Below, piece by piece: positions 22,813 through 33,191 of a DNA stretch of 51,474 bases. The notes under the pieces are model-generated. The model had not been told where the DNA came from. It was given only the letters and a program-made list of their open reading frames with translations, and ran no database searches. The number at the start of each line of letters is the position of its first letter. The first letter of the stretch is position 1. Made by a program: the position numbers and the translations under genes. The DNA comes from Prochlorococcus sp. AG-363-P19. GTDB lineage: Bacteria; Cyanobacteriota; Cyanobacteriia; PCC-6307; Cyanobiaceae. The DNA lies in the NCBI GenBank assembly GCA_003280055.1, contig QCGG01000013.1, positions 1 through 51,474 of the forward strand, in the 5' to 3' direction.

Positions 22813-25800
22813 TTGTTAACAGTTTTTCGTGGCAATCAAGTTGAATGGCTGGCAAAAGTTCTTGCTGAGCAACTTCGCTTGCAACCGCCAGGTCCGTTTC
22901 AGACAATAGATGTAGTAGTTAACACCTGGCCTACTAGTCGATGGCTTTCTGAACAACTTGCAGTAGTTAATGGGATTAGTGCAGAGGTAAGGTTTCCTTT
23001 TCCCGGTTCACTTTTACGAAGACTTACTAGAATCATTCTTGGGATTGAACCTGATGCCGATGATCCTTGGAAAGCAAGTCATCTTGTTTGGCACGTATTG
23101 GAGTTATTGCCAAGTTTTCTTGAGAAGGAAGAAGCTGCACCTTTACGCGATTGGTTGAGGAGTAGAGCTTCTGAAACTGATCAATTAAATCATGATGAGT
23201 GGACGCTTGTTTATAATATCGCGAAGACATTTGATGATTATGCTTTATATCGTCCAGAGTTGATTAATGAATGGCTATATGCCGATGATCTTCATGTTGA
23301 TCCTTATAAGAAACTACCTAACAGTCTTCGGTGGCAGCCATCTTTAATTCGTTTATTGGGAAAAAGAATTATAACGGAACCTTTTGGAATACAAATTAGA
23401 AAAGCAATCTATAAACTGCACAGTGGTGGAGGGTTTGTAGATCATTTGCCTTCTGATATACGCTTTTTTGCAATAAGTAGCCTTGCTCGAGTTCAAATTG
23501 AGTTAATTCAGGCTTTGTCTGGAGTTATGAATGTTCAAATGTTTGTTTTAACACCTTGTTCAGATCTTTGGCAAAGGTGTAGAAGCAGAAGAGAAAAGTT
23601 AGGGATTTCTTGGATAAAGCCTTTAGATGGCGAATGGTTTGTTGAGGCTCCAAGATTGGAAGCGATTCTTGGTCGCATGGGAGCAGAATTTCAACAGTTA
23701 GTGGAAGGAACCGGTGAGGTTCAATTGGGTGAAAGTCGTGTTGGAAATTTGTTTATTGCTCCTGCAAACATTGCTCTTGAGGCGGGAAAAAAACCTTCTC
23801 TATTGGAACAGCTTCAACAACAGTTGGTTCAGCCAGAGATGTCCTCGTCTCTTTACAGGGATTCTCAGGATGCTTCTCTCCAGTTCTTCTCCTGCCCTGG
23901 GCAATTACGTGAAGTCCAATTGGTAAGAGATCAAATTATTCAATGGTTTGCAGCTGACCCAAGCCTTGAACCTCGTGATGTATTGATAATGACTCCTCAA
24001 GTTGAGCGATTTGCTCCTTTAATCGCTTCTGTTTTTAATGATATTAGCTCTACCGGGGTAGATATTCCTTGGCGCATAACTGACCGGAGTCAAATTGAAA
24101 CGCCAGGCTTGGTTCAAGGGATGTTGTGTCTTTTGCAACTAGCTGGAGAACGATTAACAGCATCTTCACTTCAGAGTTTGCTTGCCAATCCAGCAATTCA
24201 GAAGCAGCAAGGTCTCAATCAAGAAGAAGTAAATAGGCTCACTAGAGCATTACAGGTGACTGGTTTTAGATGGGGTCTTGATGGGGGTGAACGTGATGGA
24301 GATGAAGCTCATAGCCTTAGGTGGTGTTTAGACCGTTGGTTATTAGGATTGGTTTTTTTACCTGCCCCTTCTTTTGCTCCAGGTGGTTTAGCTCCTTTCT
24401 CTGAGGGATTGGAACCTACAGAATTAATTAAATGGTGGGAGCTTCTTTCAAAACTTTCAAATCAATTAACGGAATTACGCCTTCCGCGTACAAGTTGTGC
24501 TTGGGTTGAATTGCTTTTGTCTTTTGTGAGTGAGCTTTTTGGCGAGGATGATGAATGTTGGACATGGGAAAGGCAATGTTTTACTAGTGCACTTCATGAA
24601 TGGCTTGAGAGAGCAGAAGATTGCTCTTTATTAGTCGACTCAGAAGTAGTTTTAGATGTACTTGCAGAATCTCTTTCTGCCGAAAGTGGCAGATTTGGCC
24701 ATCGAAGCGGGGCATTGACAATTAGTGCATTAGAACCGATGAGAGCTATACCTCATCGCGTGATTGTGTTGATGGGATTGGATGCAGATATTTTCCCTAG
24801 ACATTCACGCCGTCCGGCTTTTCATCTCTTAGAGCAAGAAAGAAATCTCGGAGATCCAAGCATTAGTGATCAGGATCGTTATGTACTTTTAGAAGCCCTG
24901 CTTTCTGCACGACAACATCTTTTACTTACATGGAATGGAAGGGATTCTCGAACTGGTGAGATGGTTTCTCCATCAAACCCTGTTCAACAATGGCTTGTTC
25001 AACTAAAAAAAGAGTTAGAGGGTGATTCCTATCAAGAGCTTGTTGTACAACATTCGCCTAATCCCCTTTCAAGGGCCAATTTTATTTCATTTGAGAATCG
25101 TCCTCCTATTAGTTGTGATAGACGTTATTTAGAAGCACGACTTATGCTTGATAGGACTTCATTTATTACTCAAAGGGCATTCGCAATGCCGTTGAGATGG
25201 GAAAAACCGAATTTAAAAACCTCAACAGAAATTTCATTTGAAGTTTTGCAAAGGTGGTTAATAGCCCCGCAACGGCTTTGGCTTGAGCAATTGCAACTAA
25301 GACCAAAAGAGTGGATTGATCCTATAGAAGACTTAGATGCTTTTTCATTACTGGAATGGCAAAGGCAAACCTTGTTAGCGGAATATCTTGATGATTTCTT
25401 AGATAAGGTTGAACGATATGAGTTAAAGATAGGGAAATCGAATTTTCCTTTATTGGATTGGGAAAATAGATTTATTGGACAGGGTAGGTTGCCTTATGGG
25501 GCTTCAGGAAAACTTGAGCAGGAGCGATTATTTTTAAGAATGAAGAACTTGGAGAGTGTTGTTTCTTCTATGGGAGATTGTACAATTAAGATATTAGACT
25601 TAGGAGATATTAAGAAAAGAGTAATTTGTTCAGAAAATAATGATATTATAATAGCCGAACCTGGAAGACTTAGCTTTAAATTAATAATGGAAGTTTGGCT
25701 GTTACATTTATTGACTTGTGTCAAAGGCCATAAATTCGCGTCAACGAATATAGTTACAAAAAATTCAACTACTAATAAGCAAGACCAATACCAATTAAGT

Positions 25801-26133
25801 ATGCGTCTCGCATTTATTGAAGAAGAAGAATCAAAGCGTATACTCACTAAAATTAAGACCTTGGCTTCGATAGGATTAAAAGAATGTTGGCCTGTTCCAC
25901 CTGAGAGTGGCTGGGAATATTCAATTTCAGAGAATAAAACAAAAGGAAGTGGATTCTCTTCATTTGCAAAGAGATGGCAAGGTGGATTTAGCTATAAGGG
26001 GGAGTCTGAGAAGGATGAGATGCGACTCTGTTTTGGAAATATTTGTAATGCTTCAAGCTTCTTCAATATAGAAGGATTTGAAGAGGCAATGTTATTTTTG
26101 CATCAACCAATAATTGATAATATTATAGCTTAG
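22813..26133 (+). CDS. recC: RecBCD subunit gamma (RecC)
   Basis: An 1106-residue RecC, which splits the DNA duplex and scans for the recombination hotspot in RecBCD. N-terminal VFRGNQVEWLAKVLAEQL, VNTWPTSRWLSEQLA and the mid-protein LQFFSCPGQLREVQLVRDQI match RecC, and HRVIVLMGLDADIFPR is a helicase-like remnant. It is close to the E. coli length of 1122. The TTG start at 22813 is the first possible start of a complete N-terminus. recB and recD follow downstream on the same strand, with one methyltransferase-like gene between. Confidence 0.93.
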   Translation: MLTVFRGNQVEWLAKVLAEQLRLQPPGPFQTIDVVVNTWPTSRWLSEQLAVVNGISAEVRFPFPGSLLRRLTRIILGIEPDADDPWKASHLVWHVLELLPSFLEKEEAAPLRDWLRSRASETDQLNHDEWTLVYNIAKTFDDYALYRPELINEWLYADDLHVDPYKKLPNSLRWQPSLIRLLGKRIITEPFGIQIRKAIYKLHSGGGFVDHLPSDIRFFAISSLARVQIELIQALSGVMNVQMFVLTPCSDLWQRCRSRREKLGISWIKPLDGEWFVEAPRLEAILGRMGAEFQQLVEGTGEVQLGESRVGNLFIAPANIALEAGKKPSLLEQLQQQLVQPEMSSSLYRDSQDASLQFFSCPGQLREVQLVRDQIIQWFAADPSLEPRDVLIMTPQVERFAPLIASVFNDISSTGVDIPWRITDRSQIETPGLVQGMLCLLQLAGERLTASSLQSLLANPAIQKQQGLNQEEVNRLTRALQVTGFRWGLDGGERDGDEAHSLRWCLDRWLLGLVFLPAPSFAPGGLAPFSEGLEPTELIKWWELLSKLSNQLTELRLPRTSCAWVELLLSFVSELFGEDDECWTWERQCFTSALHEWLERAEDCSLLVDSEVVLDVLAESLSAESGRFGHRSGALTISALEPMRAIPHRVIVLMGLDADIFPRHSRRPAFHLLEQERNLGDPSISDQDRYVLLEALLSARQHLLLTWNGRDSRTGEMVSPSNPVQQWLVQLKKELEGDSYQELVVQHSPNPLSRANFISFENRPPISCDRRYLEARLMLDRTSFITQRAFAMPLRWEKPNLKTSTEISFEVLQRWLIAPQRLWLEQLQLRPKEWIDPIEDLDAFSLLEWQRQTLLAEYLDDFLDKVERYELKIGKSNFPLLDWENRFIGQGRLPYGASGKLEQERLFLRMKNLESVVSSMGDCTIKILDLGDIKKRVICSENNDIIIAEPGRLSFKLIMEVWLLHLLTCVKGHKFASTNIVTKNSTTNKQDQYQLSMRLAFIEEEESKRILTKIKTLASIGLKECWPVPPESGWEYSISENKTKGSGFSSFAKRWQGGFSYKGESEKDEMRLCFGNICNASSFFNIEGFEEAMLFLHQPIIDNIIA

Positions 26134-26184
26134 AAGAATTTTTAACCACTCTTGCTTGCAATTAAATATCTAGATCATTATATG

Positions 26185-26213
26185 GTTCACGTAAAATAAT
26201 TTTTTACGTGAAC
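26185..26213 (+). other. 11-bp perfect inverted repeat after recC
   Basis: GTTCACGTAAA (26185-26195) pairs with TTTACGTGAAC (26203-26213) around the loop ATAATTT. It starts 51 bases after the recC stop. There is no T-run after it, so a simple terminator is uncertain; it could be a 3' stabilising hairpin or an operator for the next gene. Confidence 0.55.
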
Positions 26214-26316
26214 ATTGGGATGTGAGCTCTTCAGCTTTTGCTTGTTTTAATTGTTACAAGAGAGGTTGAGTTCTTTTGATAGCCTAAAACAATAAATTTA
26301 TTTTAATTAATTGGTT

Positions 26317-26472
26317 TTGACTTCTTTTGAAGATAATTTAAAGAGTTCTAAAACTCGGTGGATTCGACAAACCCTTGTTGATTCTAATAGAAGGTCATCG
26401 ATTGTAATCCTTGACTACAATATGCCTATACTCAAAGAACAGATGCTGAAATGCAAAACGAGAAAAAATTAA
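26317..26472 (+). CDS. possible small hypothetical protein
   Basis: A 51-residue frame from TTG 26317: TSFEDNLKSSKTRWIRQTLV, DSNRRSSIVILDYNMPIL, then a basic tail ending KTRKN. Composition is protein-like, but there is no ATG start, no clear ribosome site and no recognised family. It lies alone in the gap between recC and the methyltransferase-like gene. The remaining 194 bases before that gene show only overlapping frames that look like shadows. Confidence 0.35.
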   Translation: MTSFEDNLKSSKTRWIRQTLVDSNRRSSIVILDYNMPILKEQMLKCKTRKN

Positions 26473-26666
26473 AATTTCTATTTTTGAAACTACATTCTAA
26501 AAAATCTTTTCTTGTTAATGGTAAATTCTAAGAAGGTTCTTAAGGCAAGCGATTTCAATTTGCTTGATTCTGTGAAACCTTTGCTAGTTCTGACAGAAAT
26601 TCCCAAGTGTTGGTTGTTAATCTCCGAGAAGCGCTTTCAGGGTGGAACCTTTCCTGGAAGGGTTTT

Positions 26667-27149
26667 ATGGATAACTCTCAAGGAGAGTGGTGGTTAGTAA
26701 TTCAATTACTTCTGGTATTGTCACACCTTATCCCTCCTTGGCCTACTTTTTATTACTTAAACCCATCCTTGCTCATCGTTTTTAGGTTTTTGGGGTCAAT
26801 AATTTTTTTGTATGGATGCTTTAGTGCAATTCGTGCATTTCTTGAACTCGGACCAAGTCTCTCTCCATTGCCTGAGCCAAAAGTTGGTGCAAAACTCGTC
26901 ACTAGAGGTGTTTATAGTCAATGTCGCCACCCTGTCTATCAGGCTTTATTGATTTGTTCGATTGGCTTAGCTACTTTTTTCTTGAGTTTTTTTCATCTAG
27001 CTTTATTTTTTATGCTCGCCTTCATTTTGAGATCAAAGGCCTTACGAGAAGAGTCTAAACTCAAATTGATTCATTCTGAATATATTCAATATATGTTTAG
27101 AACACCAGCAATAATAACCTTCATTCCATTTCTTGATTGGCGAAAATAA
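26667..27149 (+). CDS. isoprenylcysteine methyltransferase-like membrane protein
   Basis: A 160-residue integral membrane protein with five hydrophobic segments. VTRGVYSQCRHPVYQALLI (about 93-111) and LREESKLKLIHSEYIQYMFR (near the C-terminus) form the S-adenosylmethionine binding motifs of the ICMT/PEMT family, which methylate small hydrophobic or lipid substrates. ATG 26667 has GGAAGG six bases upstream; a GTG 60 bases earlier is less likely. The substrate is unknown. Its place inside the recC-recB stretch does not by itself imply a DNA-repair role. Confidence 0.75.
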   Translation: MDNSQGEWWLVIQLLLVLSHLIPPWPTFYYLNPSLLIVFRFLGSIIFLYGCFSAIRAFLELGPSLSPLPEPKVGAKLVTRGVYSQCRHPVYQALLICSIGLATFFLSFFHLALFFMLAFILRSKALREESKLKLIHSEYIQYMFRTPAIITFIPFLDWRK

Positions 27150-27436
27150 GTGAAAAGAGATTAATGACACTTTCAACGATTCCTAAGGTTTCTCTTTATT
27201 CTTTAAATGATATTTTTGTTTATGAGAAATACACTGGCTTCAAACTATCTCTTTTTTTCTGCTGTTTGCCCTCCTCTTTAAATCAGTGATCTAGCTATTA
27301 ACTTCTTAAAATTTGACCTTGCTACCATTTTCATCTCCAGGATTCCTTTGCTCGACAGCAATGCCTTCCACTCTCCAAATCATTCTTTACCTGACGGCAA
27401 AGTCTTCTTATTTAGAGTTCATCCGGTCTATGTTTT

Positions 27437-30400
27437 ATGGATGATTTGAGATCTGTTTCTTATATACGGTTTGAGCCTAATGATTATCCATTGGCTCCAG
27501 GATTAAGGTTGCTTGAGGCAAGTGCAGGAACTGGAAAAACTTTTGCTCTAGCACATTTGGCTTTGCGCTTGGTGACGGAGAGAGAAATCAATATTCAGAA
27601 AATTTTGGTTGTTACATTTACAGAGGCAGCAGCAGCTGAATTAAAATTCCGGGTTTGCAACCGACTTGAACAGGCATTAGAAGGGCTTGAGGCATTTGAA
27701 AAGGGAATTGCCTACATTTCTCCCGATGAAGTTCTTAATCAGTGGTTGTTAATCCATCAATCTAGCTCCAGCAAGAGACGCCAATTTATTCAAAATCTAC
27801 TCTTAGCACTGGAATCTCTAGATTTTTTAGACATTACAACAATACATGGTTTTTGTAGGCGTACCCTTCGTAGGGATGCTTTACATGCTTTTGATGCCAT
27901 TGACCCTGTTATTGAAACTGATGGTCAGCAAATAATTGGTGAGGTCGTTAATGATTTTTGGCATCAACAAATGCTTTGTTTGGATTCAAATGATCTCAGA
28001 GGTCTTCAAGATGCTGGATTAAATGTGGAAACTCTTTCTAGAACACTACTTAAATTAGACAATGATCCAAGTTTAACTTTACGAGTTGATGATTCAAATC
28101 TAGATGTCTCTAAGCCACTACATGAACAATTTAAAAATTTTCTAAATAATTGTTGGGATGAGTTTTTAGAGTGTTGGCTATTAGAAGGCAAAGATTTAGA
28201 GGAAGATTTTCGCTCTAAATCATTAGAATGGAGGGCGCTTAATTGCCCTGATACTAAACCATATAGCCCAAAGCCAAGAAAGAATAGATTTCAGGTTGTT
28301 GATGATTGGGTAAATGCTTTCTTCGCTAAAAAAGTTTCTTTAGAACCATTAAACGAAATCTCATATGGATTTGTTTGGGACCAGAGTTTATTGCGCAAGT
28401 ACTTTCACCCAGCAATTTTTTGTGAAGCTGCTCGACGATGTGGAGAAGAACATCCAGACCTGCTTAGACCTCGTTTACAAAGAGCTATAAGTGGATTGGT
28501 TGATGCTCCTGTTGAAAAAGTTTGGGTTCATTCAATGTGTTGGTGTCTGAAGACACTTGAACAACGACGACGACGACGTGGTGTTCTTTCTTATGGGGGA
28601 TTACTGAAGGCTGTAGATAAAGGACTAAATTGTTCTTTTCCAGAGGCCTCTGATCTTGACCGGCAAGAATGGCTAAAAACTATTAGAGAAAGATATAAGG
28701 TTGCCTTGATCGACGAATTTCAAGATACTGATCCTATCCAATGGCGAATATTAAGGACTCTATTTGCTAATACTTCAAAACATCTTTTATTAATGGTTGG
28801 GGACCCAAAACAGGCTATCTATAGGTTCAGAGGTGGTGATTTAAATGTTTACTTGAGGGCTCGAAATGAAGTTGATCGAATAGATGTGCTCTTGGATAAT
28901 TTTCGCTCTACATCTTCCTTGATGAGCGGATTAAACTCTTTAATGTCTAATGGCTTACAAAAGTCCAATTTAACTGTACCTTTTTTAAATTCTTGTGGAA
29001 AAGATGATCCTATTCAATTAAAGGATGGGGAGTATCCACTTCAATTGATTACTCTTTCATTAAATAAATCCACTACAGGGACAACCTCTTCGCAATTGCC
29101 TTCAAAGACAAAACTTGAGGAGATTATTCCTGATGTTGTGTCAAATACTGTTTTAGATCTTCTTGAGAGATATAAAGGTGAATTGCAACCAGATGATTTC
29201 TGCATCTTGGTTAATCGTCACGATCAAGCCAGTGCAGTTAGAACCTCAATGTCTTCTGTTGGGTTGCCTACAAGACTTGTAAGTACTGGAGATGTCTTCC
29301 AATCTGATGCTGCTATGCTTTTGCAAAACTTTTTGGATTGTATTGCTAAACCAGGTGATACGGCTTCTCTTCGGTTGTTAGCGTGCTCGGCTTTTTTTAA
29401 CTGGAGTTTCTCCCAATTAGAAGAATCTGAAACGACTGGGGAATTGGATGACTTAGCACAAAAGTTTGTTTATTTTTCTCAGAACTTTTCAAGATTAGGA
29501 TTACTTGGTTGCTTAGCTGATCATCTTGAAGGAAAGACCATCGCTGATCTTTCAATGCGAGGTGGCTTGTTTGGTGATTTAAAGCAATGTGCACAACTTG
29601 CACAGGAAAGTATTCATGCAAAGGGACTAGATGCACTAAGTGCTGCGGAATGGCTAAGACGAGAACGCCTAGAACCGAGATACCCAATTCCTGATAATCG
29701 TCAACCACATAGTGATCTGGCAGAAAAAGCTGTTTCTTTACTAACTGTTCACAGAAGCAAGGGATTGGAATATAGGGTAGTTATATGCCCTTATATGTGG
29801 CAGGCACCTCCATTGGAGAAGGATTTCCTTTTGCGTGATGATGAGGCAACAAGTTGGCAATTTGTTTTAAACCATATGTGGGGAAAAGGAAGGGTACTTG
29901 CCGATAACAATCGAGAAGCTTCGATTAAAGAATCTGAGAGACTTGCATATGTAGCGATGACTCGAGCACGCTCGATGTTGATTTTAATGTGGGCGCAGGC
30001 AATAGGCCAAGATGGCAATCCCTTGAAAAATTTTCTTTTTGGCTCCAATCAAACGATTGATCCAAGCGAGAAACTTTCTACTGAGCAAATGCAAAAATGG
30101 TTATTTTCTAATAAGGTTCAAATTAGTATTTCACACGCCAAGAAAGTTGATAAAAGAAAACGATGGATTGATCAAGAAGAAAATATTGGCCAATTATCCA
30201 TAGGGCCAATTCCTTTAAAAGGGTTAGATCAAAGTTGGGGTCGTAGTAGCTATACCACTTGGCTTTCTAAAAAGAACAAGGATGGCGACTACTCATCTTT
30301 TGATCCAAGTGAAATAGATGAAAGAAATGATTTTAAACAAGAAAATTTCGACTCTGAGATTTCTCCTGATGATCAACTTTTCAAGCCCTCTTTTGTCGCA

Positions 30401-31246
30401 GAATGGTCAAATAAAGGACCTCTTTTTAATTTCCCTAGAGGTGCGGCAGCAGGAAATTGTCTACATAGGATTCTGGAGAAGCTAGATTTTTCTTTGTCAT
30501 TGCATCATTCATCTTCTGCCCAATTGATAAAAGATGAACTTCAGCGTTCAGGTTTAGAAAAAGCACTTATACCTTCGGTTCAAGACGGCCTAGAAAAGGC
30601 TCTTAGCACTCCCTTAGGTGGACCTTTGGGTGATTTAAGATTTAATCAGTTGGATAGGAATAGACGAATTCATGAAATGAGTTTTGATCTTCCTATAGCT
30701 CATAATGGAAAAGTTGTTACTGCCGATGATTTAGCAATTGCATTTAAGAAAGATTCGTCTGCTCGCTTTGCGGATTCTTATGCTGAATCGCTTTCTTCCT
30801 TGCGAATAGCTAGTAGAGGTTTTTTTACTGGATCTGTAGACCTTGTTTTTGCTGATGATGATGATCTAGGAAAGGCACGTTGGTGGGTTGTTGACTGGAA
30901 AAGTAATTGGCTTGGTGAAAGGGATGATCTGGGGAATTGGTATGCATGTGGCCCGGTTCACTACACAAATGCGGCTATGGAAAAGCAGATGATTAGCCAT
31001 CATTACCCATTGCAAGCACATTTGTATTTAGTTGCACTTCATAGATTTCTTCGTTGGAGGTTGCCGAACTACCATCCATCGAGACATCTTGGTGGGTATG
31101 TCTATGTATTTCTGCGGGGGATGCCGGGAGACGTAATGAAAAATGGATATAGTGACAAAGAAGGTGTTCCTGGGTTGCTTTTGGAAGAGGCTTCTATCGT
31201 TAGAGTCTTGGAATTGGATCGCTTGATAAATGAGGGTGGAAGATGA
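27437..31246 (+). CDS. recB: RecBCD subunit beta (RecB), helicase-nuclease
   Basis: A 1269-residue RecB, a 3'-5' UvrD-type helicase fused to a nuclease. EASAGTGKTFALAH (27-40) is Walker A, followed by VVTFTEAAAAELKFR, DEFQDTDPIQW (motif II), MVGDPKQAIYRFRGGD and RLAYVAMTRARSML. The C-terminal nuclease has VVDWKSNWLG, the conserved D-x-K of RecB, so DNA cutting should be intact. recD overlaps its stop by four bases (ATGA). Between 27150 and 27436 there is no clear gene; a 27-codon frame at 27360 overlaps the recB start and may be chance. Confidence 0.96.
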   Translation: MDDLRSVSYIRFEPNDYPLAPGLRLLEASAGTGKTFALAHLALRLVTEREINIQKILVVTFTEAAAAELKFRVCNRLEQALEGLEAFEKGIAYISPDEVLNQWLLIHQSSSSKRRQFIQNLLLALESLDFLDITTIHGFCRRTLRRDALHAFDAIDPVIETDGQQIIGEVVNDFWHQQMLCLDSNDLRGLQDAGLNVETLSRTLLKLDNDPSLTLRVDDSNLDVSKPLHEQFKNFLNNCWDEFLECWLLEGKDLEEDFRSKSLEWRALNCPDTKPYSPKPRKNRFQVVDDWVNAFFAKKVSLEPLNEISYGFVWDQSLLRKYFHPAIFCEAARRCGEEHPDLLRPRLQRAISGLVDAPVEKVWVHSMCWCLKTLEQRRRRRGVLSYGGLLKAVDKGLNCSFPEASDLDRQEWLKTIRERYKVALIDEFQDTDPIQWRILRTLFANTSKHLLLMVGDPKQAIYRFRGGDLNVYLRARNEVDRIDVLLDNFRSTSSLMSGLNSLMSNGLQKSNLTVPFLNSCGKDDPIQLKDGEYPLQLITLSLNKSTTGTTSSQLPSKTKLEEIIPDVVSNTVLDLLERYKGELQPDDFCILVNRHDQASAVRTSMSSVGLPTRLVSTGDVFQSDAAMLLQNFLDCIAKPGDTASLRLLACSAFFNWSFSQLEESETTGELDDLAQKFVYFSQNFSRLGLLGCLADHLEGKTIADLSMRGGLFGDLKQCAQLAQESIHAKGLDALSAAEWLRRERLEPRYPIPDNRQPHSDLAEKAVSLLTVHRSKGLEYRVVICPYMWQAPPLEKDFLLRDDEATSWQFVLNHMWGKGRVLADNNREASIKESERLAYVAMTRARSMLILMWAQAIGQDGNPLKNFLFGSNQTIDPSEKLSTEQMQKWLFSNKVQISISHAKKVDKRKRWIDQEENIGQLSIGPIPLKGLDQSWGRSSYTTWLSKKNKDGDYSSFDPSEIDERNDFKQENFDSEISPDDQLFKPSFVAEWSNKGPLFNFPRGAAAGNCLHRILEKLDFSLSLHHSSSAQLIKDELQRSGLEKALIPSVQDGLEKALSTPLGGPLGDLRFNQLDRNRRIHEMSFDLPIAHNGKVVTADDLAIAFKKDSSARFADSYAESLSSLRIASRGFFTGSVDLVFADDDDLGKARWWVVDWKSNWLGERDDLGNWYACGPVHYTNAAMEKQMISHHYPLQAHLYLVALHRFLRWRLPNYHPSRHLGGYVYVFLRGMPGDVMKNGYSDKEGVPGLLLEEASIVRVLELDRLINEGGR

Positions 31247-32949
31247 GTATTTATGACTTCAACTCTTATTCTCCACGATTGGCTAGTGCTACTTACAAAT
31301 CTCTGTTAAATTGCGTCCCTCCAACAGAGAAATCTTCATATTTGCAAGACGTAGTAGATGTTTTAATGCACTCACTTTCTAATGGGCAGCTGTTTTTTGA
31401 TTTAACAACTGACTCACCAAGAATTGAGTTGAGAAATGCTGGATGGCCTAATGCTCACTTAAATGCTTTGGCTTCGAGTGGGTGGGTTAATGGAAGCCTT
31501 TCTCCAATTGTTTTACATAAATCTAGACTTAGCTGGAGGAGGTGGCATAGAGAATTGCAATTGGTTGTGGATGACCTTATTCAAAGATCCTCTACCTCAG
31601 AAAACTTTTTGACGGAATCTTTACCAGTTGAGTGTGATTTGCCTTCCGATCTCAATCAAGAGCAATTAAGAGCAGTTTTAGCGATTGATAAACACAATCT
31701 TCTTTTGATAAGTGGAGGACCTGGTACTGGAAAAACAACTACTATTGTTCAATTGATTTCAAGAGCCTTAGCGAAAAACCCCGACTTGAGAGTTGCTGTT
31801 TCAGCGCCAACGGGTAAGGCTGCTAGGCGTTTACAGGAATCAATTCAGAAGAACATCAATAAGCTGGATTCCCTTCAGAAAAAGAAACTAGATCAGCTGG
31901 CTTGCTTAACCCTGCATCGATTACTTGAAGCTAATAAAGCAGGTTTTCGAAGAAATAGAGAAAATCAATTAACTCTTGACCTGCTAGTAGTTGATGAGAT
32001 GTCAATGGTTGACCTCAAACTTATGCGTGGCCTTTTGGAAGCCTTGTCGCCAAATTGTCAGTTGGTTTTGGTTGGTGACCCTGATCAATTGCCACCTGTA
32101 GGTAGTGGCTCAATTTGGCAAATACTCTGGTCTGAGAACTCTGCAGATTTTGCAGAAAATTCAGTAAGCCTCTGCCATGTTTACCGGAATAAAGGAGCTT
32201 TGGATTTTATAAGCCGAGTTTTACGAGATCAAGGGATATCTTCTTTTGAGAAAAAGATTAAAGATTTGCCAGTAGGAGCAAATTTCTCTTTGCATCATTC
32301 TTCTATTCGTAAAATTCCATCTACTATACGTAGTCAAGTAGATGCTTTTAGCCAAAGGCTAAGTGAGTTGTCGATTAGCTTTGTTGCTCAGCAATCTACA
32401 GAAAATAGTCGTTCGATTGTTCGTTGTGCTCAATCCCTATTTATTTCTGATCATATGTTTAGTTTACTAGAAGCATTTTTGGTTTTGTGCCCCAGAAGGC
32501 GTGGATTATGGGGTGTGGATCATTTTCATCAAGAGCTTTTGGGAAAGAAATTCGAGTTAGGAGTTATGGCTTGGCCGCAAGGGTTTCCTGTTATGTGTGG
32601 AGAAAATCAGTCTGAACTAGGTCTTGCAAATGGAGATATTGGACTTGTTATTGGGGAAGGAAAGAGGAGAAGAATTTTGTTTAGAATTTCTGGAGAAGAA
32701 GGTCTCTTGACATGTTTAATAAATCCTTCGCGAATCAGGTGTTTAGAACCAGCGATGGCACTGACAATTCATAAATCTCAAGGGAGTGAGGCTAAAGATG
32801 TTTTTGTTTTATGGCCTGAACCTCTGCAAAACTATAAAGCCAATTCAAATCAACTGCTTGAGTTTATTGATTCATATGAGACTAGATTGTTATACACAGC
32901 GATCACTCGGGCTTGTGATCACTTGTATTTATTCACGCCAATTAAATAG
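31243..32949 (+). CDS. recD: RecBCD subunit alpha (RecD), 5'-3' helicase
   Basis: A 568-residue RecD, the fast 5'-3' motor of RecBCD. SGGPGTGKTTTIVQL (157-171) is Walker A; LLVVDEMSMVDLKLM is motif II, VLVGDPDQLPPVGSG is motif III, and AMALTIHKSQGSEAKDV plus LLYTAITRACDHLYLF form motifs V and VI. The start overlaps recB, so the two are co-translated. With recC and recB this gives a complete RecBCD set, more typical of proteobacteria than of most freshwater cyanobacteria. Confidence 0.96.
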   Translation: MSIYDFNSYSPRLASATYKSLLNCVPPTEKSSYLQDVVDVLMHSLSNGQLFFDLTTDSPRIELRNAGWPNAHLNALASSGWVNGSLSPIVLHKSRLSWRRWHRELQLVVDDLIQRSSTSENFLTESLPVECDLPSDLNQEQLRAVLAIDKHNLLLISGGPGTGKTTTIVQLISRALAKNPDLRVAVSAPTGKAARRLQESIQKNINKLDSLQKKKLDQLACLTLHRLLEANKAGFRRNRENQLTLDLLVVDEMSMVDLKLMRGLLEALSPNCQLVLVGDPDQLPPVGSGSIWQILWSENSADFAENSVSLCHVYRNKGALDFISRVLRDQGISSFEKKIKDLPVGANFSLHHSSIRKIPSTIRSQVDAFSQRLSELSISFVAQQSTENSRSIVRCAQSLFISDHMFSLLEAFLVLCPRRRGLWGVDHFHQELLGKKFELGVMAWPQGFPVMCGENQSELGLANGDIGLVIGEGKRRRILFRISGEEGLLTCLINPSRIRCLEPAMALTIHKSQGSEAKDVFVLWPEPLQNYKANSNQLLEFIDSYETRLLYTAITRACDHLYLFTPIK

Positions 32950-33151
32950 GATCTTTCAATGATTTTATTGTGCAACATTCGCAATTAAACTTTGATTTAG
33001 CTAAAGAATATACTGGCTTTTAGTTGGCGTTGCCTGACTCTTAATTTATACCGACTTAATTATTGGCAGCATGGGATGATACAGTCATATGTAACCTTTA
33101 AAGAACAGGCAAAGTAGCACAGCGCGGTTATCTGCGAATTGGGAGTTACTG

Positions 33152-33176
33152 GCCTGATTTGAAGGGTTGATCAGGC
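33152..33176 (+). promoter_or_regulatory. stem-loop in the deaD leader
   Basis: GCCTGAT (33152-33158) pairs with ATCAGGC (33170-33176) around an 11-base loop, 15 bases before the deaD ATG. It may control translation of this RNA helicase, for instance with temperature. The 242-base gap between recD and deaD shows no gene; the rest is probably promoter and leader. Confidence 0.4.
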
Positions 33177-33191
33177 TAATGATTTCTAGGC

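Noticed and set aside
26512-26697. 61-codon frame upstream of the methyltransferase-like gene
   Set aside because: It overlaps that gene's ribosome site and start in another frame and has no protein-like features.
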